A DNA stretch of 64,000 bases from Micavibrio aeruginosavorus_D (GCF_051245535.1 NZ_CP195303.1:1860001-1924000), one strand, 5' to 3'. Shown: positions 1 to 8,972, counted from the first letter of the stretch. A program made the numbers and translations. Notes: a model not told the origin generated them from the sequence alone.

Positions 1-29
1 CTTTCGCGTGAAACAAGTCGGTTTAAGTT

Positions 30-1394
30 TTAGTCTTTATCGGTGCTTTGTTCAACATGGCTGAGGATATCCTGCGCCCGAATCCAGGGGGCGGAGCCTT
101 TTTTCAAGCCTTGTGCGGCCACTTCGGCCTGACGTTTTGCATAGTCGTTATTTCGTTGCAGCAGCGCTTCCTCGGCCAGATGCAGACGGGCCATCGCGTC
201 ATTGCCCTGTTTCCCGTAAGCGGTGGCCAACAGGCGATGCACGCGCGGCGAGCGCGTTTCGGTGCGCAGGGCTTTCTGCAACTGGGTGATCGCTTCATCC
301 AGCGACGCATTCGATTCAATCAGCGCATGGGCGTAGGAAACGCGCAACAACGGCGCATTGGAATCCAGCGTCACGGCTTTGCGATAGAACGGCACCGCCT
401 CTTTCACCTTGCCGAAATCGACCAGCATCTGGCCTTTCAGTTCGTTGAAATACGGGTTTTCCGGTTCGTCCTTCAGCAACGCATCCATCTGGCTCAGCGC
501 GTCATTGACGCGGTTCTGGCGATAGGCGGCAATGGCGCGGGCATAACGCGCGGCCATCGATGTATCCCGGTCGGCATAGACCCATGGCACCTGTTCCGGC
601 GTGATAAAGCCGACCAGCTTGGCAATCATGCGGGCGTGGTCTTCGTTCCAGACCGCAGGCACGGGCTTGGCGTTGTCAAAGCTGTTCCCCTGCAACACCG
701 TTTCAACAGCCTGAATCCGGTCGCGGGTCAGCGGGTGGGTGCGGACATATTCAGATTGCTGGCTGGCGGGCAGCAATTCTTCATTTTCCATCTGTTTCAT
801 AAAGCTGAGGAACCCGGCCCCGTTCATGCCCGCCTTGGACATATAAGACAGGCCTGCTTGGTCCGCGCTGGATTCCTGCACCCGGCTGAACGCCATAAAG
901 CGCCGTTCCGCCATCGACCGCGACCCCATCGACACGGCCCCGGCCGCCCCGCCATCACCCGTGGCAATGGCTGCGCCAATCCCGATCAGGGCACCCAGAA
1001 TGGTTTCATAGGATGCTTCTTCCAAGGCCTGCCGGGTGCGGATCAAATGCCCGCCGCTGATGTGGCCCAATTCGTGGGCGATGACGCCGATCAATTCTTC
1101 CGGCGTTTTTGTGCGTTGAATCAAGCCGGTATAGATAAAAACATTCTGCCCCCCGGCGACGAAGGCGTTCAGGCTGGAATCCTGCACCAGAATGAAATTG
1201 ACCGATTTCGGGTCCAGCCCGGCGGCCAGAACCACGGGTTCGGTCCATATTTTGATGGTTTTTTCAATTTCCGTATCGCGAATCAAGGTGGGGCTGTTTT
1301 GCGCAAAACTGTCCCCGACCGTGCCCAGCAACAGCCCGGTCAACATCACAAAACCCAGAACAGGGCGCACCCCGCGACGACGGAACAATTTCAT
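30..1394 (-). CDS. Periplasmic M48 metalloprotease with C-terminal TPRs (BepA/YfgC-like)
   Basis: A 454-residue zinc protease probably involved in outer-membrane protein quality control. An N-terminal hydrophobic segment (about residues 9-31, ending near SFA) acts as signal peptide. The catalytic motif HELGH lies at residues 107-111, and the third zinc ligand is probably the Glu in ESSADQAG (about 174). Residues about 300-440 form helical tetratricopeptide-like repeats. This architecture matches BepA-family M48 peptidases, which degrade or chaperone stalled outer-membrane proteins. The start at MKLFRRRG was preferred because it directly precedes the signal peptide; an in-frame start 22 codons upstream would spoil it. 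It is divergent from the small membrane gene that follows. Confidence 0.9.
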   Translation of the reverse strand: MKLFRRRGVRPVLGFVMLTGLLLGTVGDSFAQNSPTLIRDTEIEKTIKIWTEPVVLAAGLDPKSVNFILVQDSSLNAFVAGGQNVFIYTGLIQRTKTPEELIGVIAHELGHISGGHLIRTRQALEEASYETILGALIGIGAAIATGDGGAAGAVSMGSRSMAERRFMAFSRVQESSADQAGLSYMSKAGMNGAGFLSFMKQMENEELLPASQQSEYVRTHPLTRDRIQAVETVLQGNSFDNAKPVPAVWNEDHARMIAKLVGFITPEQVPWVYADRDTSMAARYARAIAAYRQNRVNDALSQMDALLKDEPENPYFNELKGQMLVDFGKVKEAVPFYRKAVTLDSNAPLLRVSYAHALIESNASLDEAITQLQKALRTETRSPRVHRLLATAYGKQGNDAMARLHLAEEALLQRNNDYAKRQAEVAAQGLKKGSAPWIRAQDILSHVEQSTDKD

Positions 1395-1467
1395 GAATCC
1401 CAGCATTTCTGATAAATATGGTGCAAAGATGACGCAATGCCAGCCCGAACGGACCCCCAACTCTAAT

Positions 1468-1815
1468 ATGACCGCCCTTCTCTATCAATGGATTGATCTG
1501 ATCTGGATCCCGATTGCCTTGGTGGTGGTTCACCGCGGTCAGGTTTTGAAGAGTCTCGCCTTCATTCTAGCCTGTGTCCTAACCTTACGGACACAAATCG
1601 AGATTATGGAGTCGATCGGCAAGGGGGATGGCATCCTCCACTGGCTCGATATGGGTCTGTATGAACGCGGATTGATCATTTATGGCCTGTTAATAGGGGT
1701 TTTTCTTGTATTGGCGCACTTTTCCCCGCATACAAGGGGCGTAATCTTTCTAGCAGCGACCTTGTCCCTGTATGTACTGGGCCTCTGTGTTTCGATGCTT
1801 GCGATGGTGTTTTAA
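1468..1815 (+). CDS. Small hydrophobic membrane protein, function unknown
   Basis: A 115-residue protein with three to four hydrophobic stretches, around residues 8-22, 27-40, 68-82 and 88-112, so probably an integral inner-membrane protein. I do not recognise the family. Its stop codon is one base before the rlmE start, which suggests translational coupling and one transcript. No clear Shine-Dalgarno precedes the chosen ATG. An in-frame ATG about 13 codons upstream is possible and would overlap the 5' end of the divergent protease gene. Confidence 0.6.
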   Translation: MTALLYQWIDLIWIPIALVVVHRGQVLKSLAFILACVLTLRTQIEIMESIGKGDGILHWLDMGLYERGLIIYGLLIGVFLVLAHFSPHTRGVIFLAATLSLYVLGLCVSMLAMVF

Positions 1816-1816
1816 G

Positions 1817-2527
1817 ATGACTGAGAAAAAAGGTTCCGGCTCGGGTACGGGTTCAGGCTCCGGTACGGGCAATTTGCGCGGCAACCAGCGCAATGTGAAG
1901 GTCAAGAACAAGAGCTTGAAACTCTCCTCCCGCCGCTGGCTGCAACGCCAGTTGAACGATCCTTACGTGCTGGAAGCCCAGAAGGCGGGCTACCGCTCCC
2001 GCGCGGCGTTCAAGCTGGTCGAAATGGACGAACAATTGGGCCTGATCCGCAAGGGCATGAACGTCATCGATCTGGGTGCCGCACCGGGCGGCTGGTCCCA
2101 GGTGGCCGCGGCCAAGGGCGCGCATGTGGTGGGCCTTGATCTGCTGCCCATCGATCCGTTGCCGGGCATTGCGTTCCTGCAGATGGATTTTATGAATGAC
2201 GATGCGCCCGAAGCCTTGGTCACGGCGCTGGACGGCCCGGCTGATCTGGTGCTGTCCGATATGGCCCCGAACACGACGGGCCACCAATCCACCGATCACA
2301 TCCGCATCATGGGGCTGGTCGAAGCCGCATATGATTTCGCATTGGAAGTTTTGAAACCGGGCGGCTGCTTCGTTGCCAAAGTGTTTCAGGGCGGCACGCA
2401 GGCCGAGTTGCTGGCCCGCATGAAGCGCGATTTCAAATCCGTCAAACACATCAAACCCAACGCCAGCCGTAAAGAATCCGCCGAACAATATGTTGTGGCC
2501 ACCGGGTTCAAGGGCATCAGCGAATAA
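1817..2527 (+). CDS. rlmE: 23S rRNA 2'-O-methyltransferase RlmE (FtsJ/RrmJ)
   Basis: SAM-dependent enzyme that 2'-O-methylates U2552 in the A loop of 23S rRNA, a late step of 50S assembly. The 236-residue protein has the SAM-binding motif DLGAAPGGWSQV (about 85-96) and the K-D-K-E catalytic tetrad: K66 in SRAAFKL, D148 in SDMAPN, K188 in VAKVFQGG and E220 in SRKESAEQY. The extra N-terminus, about 25 residues longer than E. coli RlmE, contains a low-complexity Gly-Ser/Thr run at about residues 6-18. The ATG begins one base after the preceding stop. A strong terminator follows immediately. Confidence 0.95.
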   Translation: MTEKKGSGSGTGSGSGTGNLRGNQRNVKVKNKSLKLSSRRWLQRQLNDPYVLEAQKAGYRSRAAFKLVEMDEQLGLIRKGMNVIDLGAAPGGWSQVAAAKGAHVVGLDLLPIDPLPGIAFLQMDFMNDDAPEALVTALDGPADLVLSDMAPNTTGHQSTDHIRIMGLVEAAYDFALEVLKPGGCFVAKVFQGGTQAELLARMKRDFKSVKHIKPNASRKESAEQYVVATGFKGISE

Positions 2528-2528
2528 C

Positions 2529-2558
2529 AAAAAACCCCGCCAAATGGCGGGGTTTTTT
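2529..2558. terminator. Bidirectional rho-independent terminator
   Basis: Perfect 7-bp GC stem ccccgcc/ggcgggg with loop aaat, flanked by A run on the left and T run on the right. It ends rlmE on the + strand and can also terminate the convergent gene ending at 2572. Confidence 0.9.
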
Positions 2559-2571
2559 AAAATACTGCGGC

Positions 2572-3159
2572 TTAGCGTTTCAGAAAATCGAACAGGCCCG
2601 GTTTCTTGTTCTGGACGGCCCCCTTCGGCATTTCATCGACAATTTTGCGCATCGTATTCAGATCCGCGGATTGTTTGAAGGCGCCGTGATATTTCGATCC
2701 TTGTTCGCTGGAATCCATGGCGTCGGCCACAACGTGCAGCGGAATGCTTTCCACCACGTCGCCAGAACCGAAATGTTTTTCCATTTTTTCCAGTTTTTTA
2801 CCCAGGAAACGATCCAGATCGTTCAGCGTTTTGCGCTCGCCGTTCTGGGCTTGCAGGCAGGCATCGATCACTTTTTCCGTCAATTCCATCACCTGATCCA
2901 AACCGCCGGCATGACCGTCGATCAGCAGATCGGAATAATGGGACAGGATGTTCGTTTCACCCAAATTCGGGCACAGGGTGCGGATGTTGGCTTGCAGGGA
3001 TTTGTCCAGCGTCTTGCGCGCTTCGCGGTCCAGGCGCTGGCCATCATAGGATTTGTGAAAGTCCCAGTCGAAAATGTTGGTCATCACCGCTTCGGCGGCG
3101 GACATGTCCGGCGTCTCAGCGCTGGTTTGTTTATTGGCTTCATCGAATGACTTACGCAT
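2572..3159 (-). CDS. Hypothetical soluble protein
   Basis: A 195-residue, predominantly helical, charged protein with no signal peptide or membrane segment. I do not recognise a family. It has a DWDFHKSYDGQRLDREAR stretch near residue 32 and a lysine-rich C-terminus ending GLFDFLKR. It is convergent with rlmE and shares the intervening terminator. A 276-bp intergenic space separates its start from divergent guaB. Codon use looks like that of its neighbours, so it is probably a real lineage-specific gene. Confidence 0.65.
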   Translation of the reverse strand: MRKSFDEANKQTSAETPDMSAAEAVMTNIFDWDFHKSYDGQRLDREARKTLDKSLQANIRTLCPNLGETNILSHYSDLLIDGHAGGLDQVMELTEKVIDACLQAQNGERKTLNDLDRFLGKKLEKMEKHFGSGDVVESIPLHVVADAMDSSEQGSKYHGAFKQSADLNTMRKIVDEMPKGAVQNKKPGLFDFLKR

Positions 3160-3435
3160 CGTTTTACCCTCTATGTGCGATCCAAAGTGGACAAATACAG
3201 GATACGCCTGTTGCAGCGCAGCGCGTACAAAAATCGCTGTTTTAAAGGGGGTTTTGGCAAATTTGATCCAGAATTTCGCATCTGCACAATTTTGGGTAAT
3301 TTTATTTCGCGTTTTCCAGAATATTGGAAATAATTGAGTCCTTTCAGGCCTCTGCGGCTGGCCTATTCCACCCCCCTGCTCTATAAATGAGCGTCAAGAT
3401 TCACCCGCCCCCGGTGCCCCAAAAGGATTTTGACC

Positions 3436-4929
3436 ATGGCCATCCAGACCACCCCCAAAGCCGATAAAGTTCTGCGCGAAGGTTTGACGTTTGATGATGT
3501 GTTGCTGGTCCCCGGCGCATCCGACATTCATCCCGCCGATGCGGATACGCGCACGCGGCTGACCAAATCCATTGCCCTGAACATTCCCGTCCTGTCCGCC
3601 GCGATGGATACCGTCACCGAAGCCGAGATGGCGATTGCATTGGCACAAGCGGGCGGGCTGGGCGTCATTCATCGCAACATGACACCAGAGCAACAGGCCG
3701 ACATGGTCCGCCGCGTGAAACGGTTTGAATCCGGCATGGTCGATAACCCGATCACGATTGAACCGGACGCAACATTGGAACAGGCTTTGCGCCTGATGCG
3801 GCATAATCGCATTTCCGGTATTCCCGTGACGGAAAAAAGCGGCAAGCTGGTCGGCATCCTGACCAACCGCGATGTACGCTTTGCCGAAAACGCCGCCCAG
3901 CCCGTGCGCGAATTGATGACCGCCGATCATTTGATCACCGTGCCGGCCGATGTCAGCCGCGATGAAGCGCGCCGCCTGCTGCACAAACACCGCATTGAAA
4001 AATTGCTGGTCGTGGATGATGCCGGGCGTTGCACCGGGTTGATCACAGTGAAGGACATCGAAAAATCGGATTTGAACCCGCAGGCCAGCAAAGACCGCGT
4101 GGGCCGTTTGCTGGTCGGGGCCGCCGTGGGCACGGGCGAAACCGGATTGCACCGCGCCGTGATGATGGAGGATGCGGGGCTGGATGTTCTGGTCATCGAC
4201 ACCGCGCATGGCCATTCGAAAAACGTTCTGGACACCGTGCGCCGCGTGCGCAACGCGGTGAAGGGCGATATGCAGATTATCGCCGGCAACATTGCCACGG
4301 GTGATGCGGCCCGCGCATTGATCGATGCGGGCGTGGATGCGGTGAAGGTCGGCATTGGTCCCGGGTCCATCTGCACCACGCGGATTGTCGCCGGTGTGGG
4401 CGTGCCGCAACTGACCGCCATTATGGATGTCGCCGCCGCCTGCGCCCCGCACGGCATTCCCGTGATTGCCGATGGCGGCATTAAATTTTCCGGCGACATG
4501 GCCAAGGCGATCGCCGCCGGAGCCGATTGCGTCATGATGGGCGGATTGTTCGCCGGAACCGACGAAGCGCCGGGTGAAGTGGTGTTGTATCAGGGGCGAT
4601 CCTACAAATCCTATCGCGGCATGGGATCGGTTGGCGCCATGGTGCGCGGATCGGCGGATCGGTATTTCCAAGGGGCCGTGACACAGGAACAGAAACTGGT
4701 CCCCGAGGGGATTGAGGGCCGCGTGCCGTATAAAGGCCCGGTGGGTAACGTATTGCACCAGATGGTCGGCGGCCTGCGCGCCGCGATGGGATACACCGGA
4801 TGCGAAACCATCGCCGCCATGCACGCACGCGCCGAATTTATGCGCATGACCGGGGCCGGATACCGCGAAAGCCATGTGCATGATGTCACCATCACACAGG
4901 AAGCCCCGAATTACCGGCAGAGTGAATAA
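3436..4929 (+). CDS. guaB: Inosine-5'-monophosphate dehydrogenase
   Basis: Catalyses NAD-dependent oxidation of IMP to XMP, the committed step of GMP synthesis; guaA, which finishes the pathway, lies about 5.6 kb downstream. The 497-residue protein has the IMPDH barrel interrupted by two CBS domains at about 100-215. The catalytic Cys313 sits in GPGSICTTR, followed by the DGGIKFSGD and MGGLFAGT phosphate-binding loops and the flap region near GMGSVGAM. The start at MAIQTTPK was chosen because AAAAGGA lies eight bases upstream. Confidence 0.97.
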   Translation: MAIQTTPKADKVLREGLTFDDVLLVPGASDIHPADADTRTRLTKSIALNIPVLSAAMDTVTEAEMAIALAQAGGLGVIHRNMTPEQQADMVRRVKRFESGMVDNPITIEPDATLEQALRLMRHNRISGIPVTEKSGKLVGILTNRDVRFAENAAQPVRELMTADHLITVPADVSRDEARRLLHKHRIEKLLVVDDAGRCTGLITVKDIEKSDLNPQASKDRVGRLLVGAAVGTGETGLHRAVMMEDAGLDVLVIDTAHGHSKNVLDTVRRVRNAVKGDMQIIAGNIATGDAARALIDAGVDAVKVGIGPGSICTTRIVAGVGVPQLTAIMDVAAACAPHGIPVIADGGIKFSGDMAKAIAAGADCVMMGGLFAGTDEAPGEVVLYQGRSYKSYRGMGSVGAMVRGSADRYFQGAVTQEQKLVPEGIEGRVPYKGPVGNVLHQMVGGLRAAMGYTGCETIAAMHARAEFMRMTGAGYRESHVHDVTITQEAPNYRQSE

Positions 4930-4938
4930 AAGAAAAAC

Positions 4939-5102
4939 CACAGATGGGCACGGATCAACACGGATTTGATCTTCGTCATCCCGGCGCAGGCCGGGATCTT
5001 CCTGAGGTTAAGAAAAATTTTTGAACTGTGATGGCGGCAGAAGATACCGGCTTTCGCCGGTATGACGGATTTCATTTGTGTTGATCCGTGTCCATCTGTG
5101 GT
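4939..5102. repeat. Composite nested palindromic repeat (families A and C)
   Basis: The outer arms are inverted copies of CACAGATGG.CACGGATCAACAC (left about 4939-4965, right about 5077-5101). Inside are two hairpin units in opposite orientation: GTCATCCCGGCGCAGG... from 4975, and ...CTTTCGCCGGTATGAC ending 5066. The inner units belong to the dispersed GTCAT-type palindrome family seen seven times in this window. The element lies between the convergent ends of guaB and a small membrane gene and holds no plausible gene. Confidence 0.85.
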
Positions 5103-5157
5103 TACAAAAAAACAGCGGGGCATAAAGCCGCCGCTGTTTTTTTCAAATTTAAAAAAA

Positions 5158-5364
5158 TTACTGCGCCGGTTGGGCGGGGGCGGATTCTTGAATGGCTTCG
5201 CCAGCATCTTCGACCGCTTCGCCAATGGCATCGCCGGCCTGCTCCATCGCGGCTTCCATTTTTTCGGCCGGTGTTTTGGGTTTCTGGGTTTCTTGATACC
5301 CGACATAACCGACAACACCGATCAAGATGATGGTCACAACGATCAAAAGGGTTTTTGTATTCAT
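5158..5364 (-). CDS. Small single-pass membrane protein
   Basis: A 68-residue protein with one hydrophobic helix at about residues 5-22 (TLLIVVTIILIGVVGYVGY), then an acidic, alanine-rich amphipathic tail with heptad-like spacing (EKMEAAMEQAGDAIGEAVEDAGEAI region) and a Pro/Ala/Gln terminus. The tail resembles membrane-anchored amphipathic helix proteins of the YtxH type, but no assignment is possible. The start at MNTKTLL has AAAGGA about ten bases upstream. Confidence 0.65.
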   Translation of the reverse strand: MNTKTLLIVVTIILIGVVGYVGYQETQKPKTPAEKMEAAMEQAGDAIGEAVEDAGEAIQESAPAQPAQ

Positions 5365-5432
5365 GGTTTGGGTTTCCTTTGTTTTTGTGATTAAACTGAC
5401 CGTCACTATACACGCCTAAGGATATAGTTCGA

Positions 5433-6002
5433 ATGGATAGCATGACAATTCGCGCCGCGACACACGATGATATTGACGTTTTGGCCCGTATTTTGGTCAG
5501 CGGTTTTCATGCGACCTATGACGGGTTGGTGGACCCGGAATGGCTGGCGGCGAAGACCGAGGACGAATATCGCGGTAAATGGCGCGAATGGCTGGACAGT
5601 GACGGGTTTGGCGCGCTGGTGTCCTGCCTGCCCGATGGAACGCCCGTGGGCGTGGTCAGCTTCGGCAAACTGAAAACCCCACCCCCCGGCGTATCGCTGA
5701 TCCGCCCGCTTTATACGGCGGAAATCTATGCCATCTATATCTTGCCGGAACATTGGCGGCAGGGGCATGGCCTGAAACTGATGCAGGCCGCCACCGAATC
5801 GCTGCTGGCCATGAAACACAAATCCATGTGTTTGTGGGCGCTGGAGGCCAACAAGCGCGCGGGCGCCTTTTACACAACACTGGGCGCGCAGCGAATCGGC
5901 AAGCGCGATATCGAGGCCGGATCACGCAAGGCGCGCGAAGTCTGCTTCGCGTGGCGCGACACCAGACCGATTCTGGCAACAAAAAAAGCAGATTCTGCAT
6001 AA
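5433..6002 (+). CDS. GNAT-family N-acetyltransferase
   Basis: Predicted acetyl-CoA-dependent N-acetyltransferase of 189 residues; the substrate is unknown. The opening MTIRAATHDDIDVLARIL is typical GNAT beta1-alpha1. IYAIYILPEHWRQGHGLKLM carries the acetyl-CoA pyrophosphate-binding loop (Q/RxxGxG/A type, WRQGHGLK), and LEANKRAGAFYTTLG is the conserved C-terminal N..A..FY..LG motif. AAGGA lies 11 bases before the first ATG; a second in-frame ATG three codons on is equally plausible. Confidence 0.85.
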   Translation: MDSMTIRAATHDDIDVLARILVSGFHATYDGLVDPEWLAAKTEDEYRGKWREWLDSDGFGALVSCLPDGTPVGVVSFGKLKTPPPGVSLIRPLYTAEIYAIYILPEHWRQGHGLKLMQAATESLLAMKHKSMCLWALEANKRAGAFYTTLGAQRIGKRDIEAGSRKAREVCFAWRDTRPILATKKADSA

Positions 6003-6160
6003 TCGGGCGCTGGATTGTGGCGGCATTGTGTCAGGGGCCGCTCAATTGTGATTTTCTCATGACATTCAATGACTAAGCCCATTTTTTCACTTTGTATTCA
6101 TCATCAAATCCTATATTGGAATCGCATACCGCACATTTGTTCCTGAGGAGGACACATATT

Positions 6161-6559
6161 ATGAAGGCTCTGTTGAGTGTATTGACTGCTGCTGTTGTTC
6201 TGGCTGCCCCGGTTGCTGCGAAAGCTGACGACCACGCTGCCCCGGCAACCGAAATGAAAGCTGAAATGGCTGCTGAAGTTGCTGCTCCGGCTGTTGCTGA
6301 AGAAGCAACCATCCTGACCTACACCCTGGCTGATGGCACGAGCGTTGTTGTTGAAGCTGACGCTGTATTCGTTCTGGACAAAGATGGCAACCGCACGGCT
6401 GCTCCGGATGGCGAACACAAAACCGTTGACGGCCAGACCCTGAACGTTAAAGAAGGCAAACTGGTTAAAGAAGAAGCTGCTGCTCCGGCAGAAGCTGCTC
6501 CGGCCATGGAAGCCCCGGCTGCTGACGCTCCGGCAACAGAAGCTCCGGCTGCTGAATAA
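6161..6559 (+). CDS. Secreted Ala/Pro/Glu-rich protein
   Basis: A 132-residue exported protein. A clear Sec signal peptide covers about residues 1-22 (cleavage after AAKA). The middle (about 47-95) is a small beta-rich module (TYTLADGTSVVVEADAVFVL), and the C-terminus is a low-complexity AAPAEAAPAME-type tail of about 30 residues. A strong GAGGAGG Shine-Dalgarno lies ten bases before ATG. Codons favour GCT and GTT far more than neighbouring genes, as in highly expressed genes. Probably an abundant periplasmic or envelope protein; function unknown. Confidence 0.75.
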   Translation: MKALLSVLTAAVVLAAPVAAKADDHAAPATEMKAEMAAEVAAPAVAEEATILTYTLADGTSVVVEADAVFVLDKDGNRTAAPDGEHKTVDGQTLNVKEGKLVKEEAAAPAEAAPAMEAPAADAPATEAPAAE

Positions 6560-6592
6560 TTTCGGACCCGGGCTTTACCGCCCAACCGATGC

Positions 6593-6619
6593 AAAAACCC
6601 CGCCCAACGGCGGGGTTTT
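6593..6619 (+). terminator. Rho-independent terminator
   Basis: CCCCGCC-caac-GGCGGGG stem followed by five T residues, downstream of the secreted Ala/Pro-rich gene. Confidence 0.85.
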
Positions 6620-6678
6620 TCATTTTGCACCGAATTTCCTGTACTTTCCGCGTCCATCTGTGGCAAAACCCGCCCATC

Positions 6679-8028
6679 ATGACACCGGGCGCACGGCTCA
6701 AGGCCGTTTTAGACATTCTGGACAAAATCGATCATAGCCGCATCCCTATGGATGGCACGGTGGGCGACTATATGCGCTTCCGCCGGTATATCGGCTCCAA
6801 GGACCGGGCGGATATTGTTGAACGCCTGTACAACATGGTCCGCGCCAAGGCGCGCCTGAACTGGTGGATGGATCACCTGTCCGCACCGGACACCAACCGC
6901 GCGCGCGCGATTTTGTGGATGATGCTGGGCGAAAATGTCGACGGTCCGCGTTTGGAAAAAATGTTCAACGGTGGCAAATACGACCCCGAAGAACTGAACG
7001 ACGACGAAATCAAATTGATCCGTGCGGCGACTGGCCACACGATGAACCACCCGGACATGCCGGAAGCCATCCGCGTCGAATGCCCGCCGCAGCACGAAGA
7101 TGCGTTGCGCAACCTGTGGGGATCTGACTTCGCGGCGGAGATGGAAGCGATGCTGACATCGGCACCGCTGGATCTGCGCGTCAACCTGCTGGCCACGGAC
7201 CGCGACGCGGTGCGCGCCTCGCTGGCGAAGGACGGCGTTGAAGTTGATGATGCGCCGTTATGCCCATGGACATTGCGCGCGCGGAACAAAGCCTTCCTGT
7301 CGAAAACAAAGGCCTTTACCAAAGGTCACGTCGAAATTCAGGATGAAGGATCGCAATTGATTGCGTATCTGTGCGATGCCAAACCGGGTTCGCAGGTTCT
7401 GGATTATTGCGCCGGGGCTGGCGGTAAGACGCTGGCGTTGATCAACGCCATGCAGATTGAGCGCCGCCCGAAGGGCCGCATCGTTGCCATGGATCTGGAA
7501 GAAGCCCGATTGGAACGCGCCCGTCCGCGGTTCCGCCGCGCCCATGCCAGCGATATTATCGAGATCCGCCCATTGTCCGATGAACGTCATCGCAAATGGC
7601 TGCGCCGTCAGAAGGAAACATTTGATGTCGTTTTGACCGACGTGCCGTGCAGTGGCACGGGCACATGGCGTCGCAACCCGGATACACGCTGGCGCGCCTT
7701 TGGCCCGTCGCTGGATGCGCTGGTGCAGACGCAAGCCGAAATTCTGGACAAGGTCGCCGGTGCGGTGAAACCGGGCGGACGGTTGGTGTATGCCACCTGC
7801 TCCATCCTGCCACGTGAGAACGAAGACCAGATCGAAGCGTTTCTGGCCCGCCACCCGGATTTTGAAATCTGGCCGATTGCCGAGGCGTTGCCGGACATGG
7901 GCAGCAAACTGGCCGCCAAACCGGGCGCGCCCTTTATGCGCCTGTCCCCGCACCGCCACAACACGGACGGGTTTTTCGCCGCAATTCTGCGCCGCAAAGG
8001 TACGCAAGCCCCTGATTTAGAACAGTAA
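6679..8028 (+). CDS. RsmB/RsmF-type rRNA cytosine-C5 methyltransferase
   Basis: SAM-dependent 5-methylcytosine RNA methyltransferase of the NOL1/NOP2/Sun family, 449 residues. The SAM loop DYCAGAGGKT is at about 242-251. The two family cysteines are in DVPCSGTGTWRRNPD (about C324) and YATCSILPRENE (C374); the latter is the catalytic position. The N-terminal third is a helical NusB-like or RNA-binding region. In alphaproteobacteria this gene commonly lies between guaB and guaA, as here. The start at MTPGARLK was chosen because the upstream in-frame stretch covers the preceding terminator. Confidence 0.92.
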   Translation: MTPGARLKAVLDILDKIDHSRIPMDGTVGDYMRFRRYIGSKDRADIVERLYNMVRAKARLNWWMDHLSAPDTNRARAILWMMLGENVDGPRLEKMFNGGKYDPEELNDDEIKLIRAATGHTMNHPDMPEAIRVECPPQHEDALRNLWGSDFAAEMEAMLTSAPLDLRVNLLATDRDAVRASLAKDGVEVDDAPLCPWTLRARNKAFLSKTKAFTKGHVEIQDEGSQLIAYLCDAKPGSQVLDYCAGAGGKTLALINAMQIERRPKGRIVAMDLEEARLERARPRFRRAHASDIIEIRPLSDERHRKWLRRQKETFDVVLTDVPCSGTGTWRRNPDTRWRAFGPSLDALVQTQAEILDKVAGAVKPGGRLVYATCSILPRENEDQIEAFLARHPDFEIWPIAEALPDMGSKLAAKPGAPFMRLSPHRHNTDGFFAAILRRKGTQAPDLEQ

Positions 8029-8068
8029 AACAACAAACCCTTGTAGAGTTTTCCATAAGAGCGTAAAA

Positions 8069-8800
8069 ATGTGTGATATTTCGAACAACGTCGCAACAAA
8101 GAATGGCGTAGGAATTTCATCGATCATGGCAGCACAGTTGAGAAATCTGATGGGCAAAACCGTTGCCCAAGCCGCACAAAGTTTGCAGGAAGAATCCGGA
8201 TATATTTGGGTTGCAGAAAGCCAAGGGCTTCTGATGTCACCGGATGAATCACATCTCTTCCGCCTGTCCCATGTTCCAGAGGTCGCGACCGCCTTTGCCG
8301 AGGCCTGCCGCTGCCATGAGAACAACCCACATTTGCCGCGCGTGTTCTGCCATATCAAACTGAGCGAACGCTCTTATCTGACGATGATCGAACCGCTGGT
8401 CCCGTTCCACAAATTTGGCAAAGATGAATTGTGCACGACCATGTTTGGTCAGGCGCGCGCCTTCGCCGCATTCTTGTCTGGCGATGAAATGCACAAAGCC
8501 CCGCATGAATGTATGCGCCACGATGCCCAACTGACCGAAGCTGCAAAAATTATCGTGCAGACCGCCCGTCAGGCCAAAGACCACGCCAAACGCGTTGCCA
8601 TCGACACAACACCGCCCAGCGTCATGTTCCGCAAAACAGCCGAAGGCGAATGCCAAGCGGTTTACGTGGCCCCGTTGGTTCTGGATGGTCACCACAGCAT
8701 TGATAAGAAAACGCTGGCAAAGATCGAATCACGATTCTCGGACAACGAACTGCGCAACCCGGCATCACCGTTCTGGCCGCAGGCAACGCTCGCACACTAA
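8069..8800 (+). CDS. Hypothetical protein
   Basis: A 243-residue cytoplasmic-looking protein 40 bp downstream of the methyltransferase, so perhaps co-transcribed. No family is recognised. It is rich in His and Cys (for example EACRCHENNPHLP near 93 and HECMRHD near 150), but spacing does not match a known metal site. An alternative start is MAAQLRN, 19 codons in. It ends just before a complex palindromic repeat. Confidence 0.6.
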   Translation: MCDISNNVATKNGVGISSIMAAQLRNLMGKTVAQAAQSLQEESGYIWVAESQGLLMSPDESHLFRLSHVPEVATAFAEACRCHENNPHLPRVFCHIKLSERSYLTMIEPLVPFHKFGKDELCTTMFGQARAFAAFLSGDEMHKAPHECMRHDAQLTEAAKIIVQTARQAKDHAKRVAIDTTPPSVMFRKTAEGECQAVYVAPLVLDGHHSIDKKTLAKIESRFSDNELRNPASPFWPQATLAH

Positions 8801-8809
8801 TCCCATACC

Positions 8810-8972
8810 GTCATCCCCGACCAGTGGAGACGCGCCCCTTGGCGCATCGGAACGCCGAGCGGGGATCCAGATTAAAAAGAGAGCACGCTAAAAGCGTGCT
8901 CACACATCATGCCGGATTCCCTTCCCGTCGCTCCAGAACGCCTGCGGCGTTCTTCGCTCCGCCGGGAATGAC
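8810..8972. repeat. GTCAT-family palindromic repeat, enlarged copy
   Basis: A 163-bp element whose ends are GTCATCCCCG and CCGGGAATGAC. Inside are a second GCGGGGATCC arm, a perfect hairpin GAGCACGC-taaaa-GCGTGCTC near 8880-8902, and a palindrome AGAACGCC-TGC-GGCGTTCT near 8935-8952. It sits between two convergent hypothetical genes and fills the whole gap. Confidence 0.8.

Noticed and set aside
3394..4941. 515-codon open frame antisense to guaB
   Set aside because: guaB is unambiguous, and the antisense translation is His/Gly-rich without any domain, typical of a GC-rich shadow frame.
8882..8972. CRISPR-like closely spaced repeats
   Set aside because: The repeats are inverted palindromes of unequal length with no regular spacers; they belong to the dispersed palindrome family.
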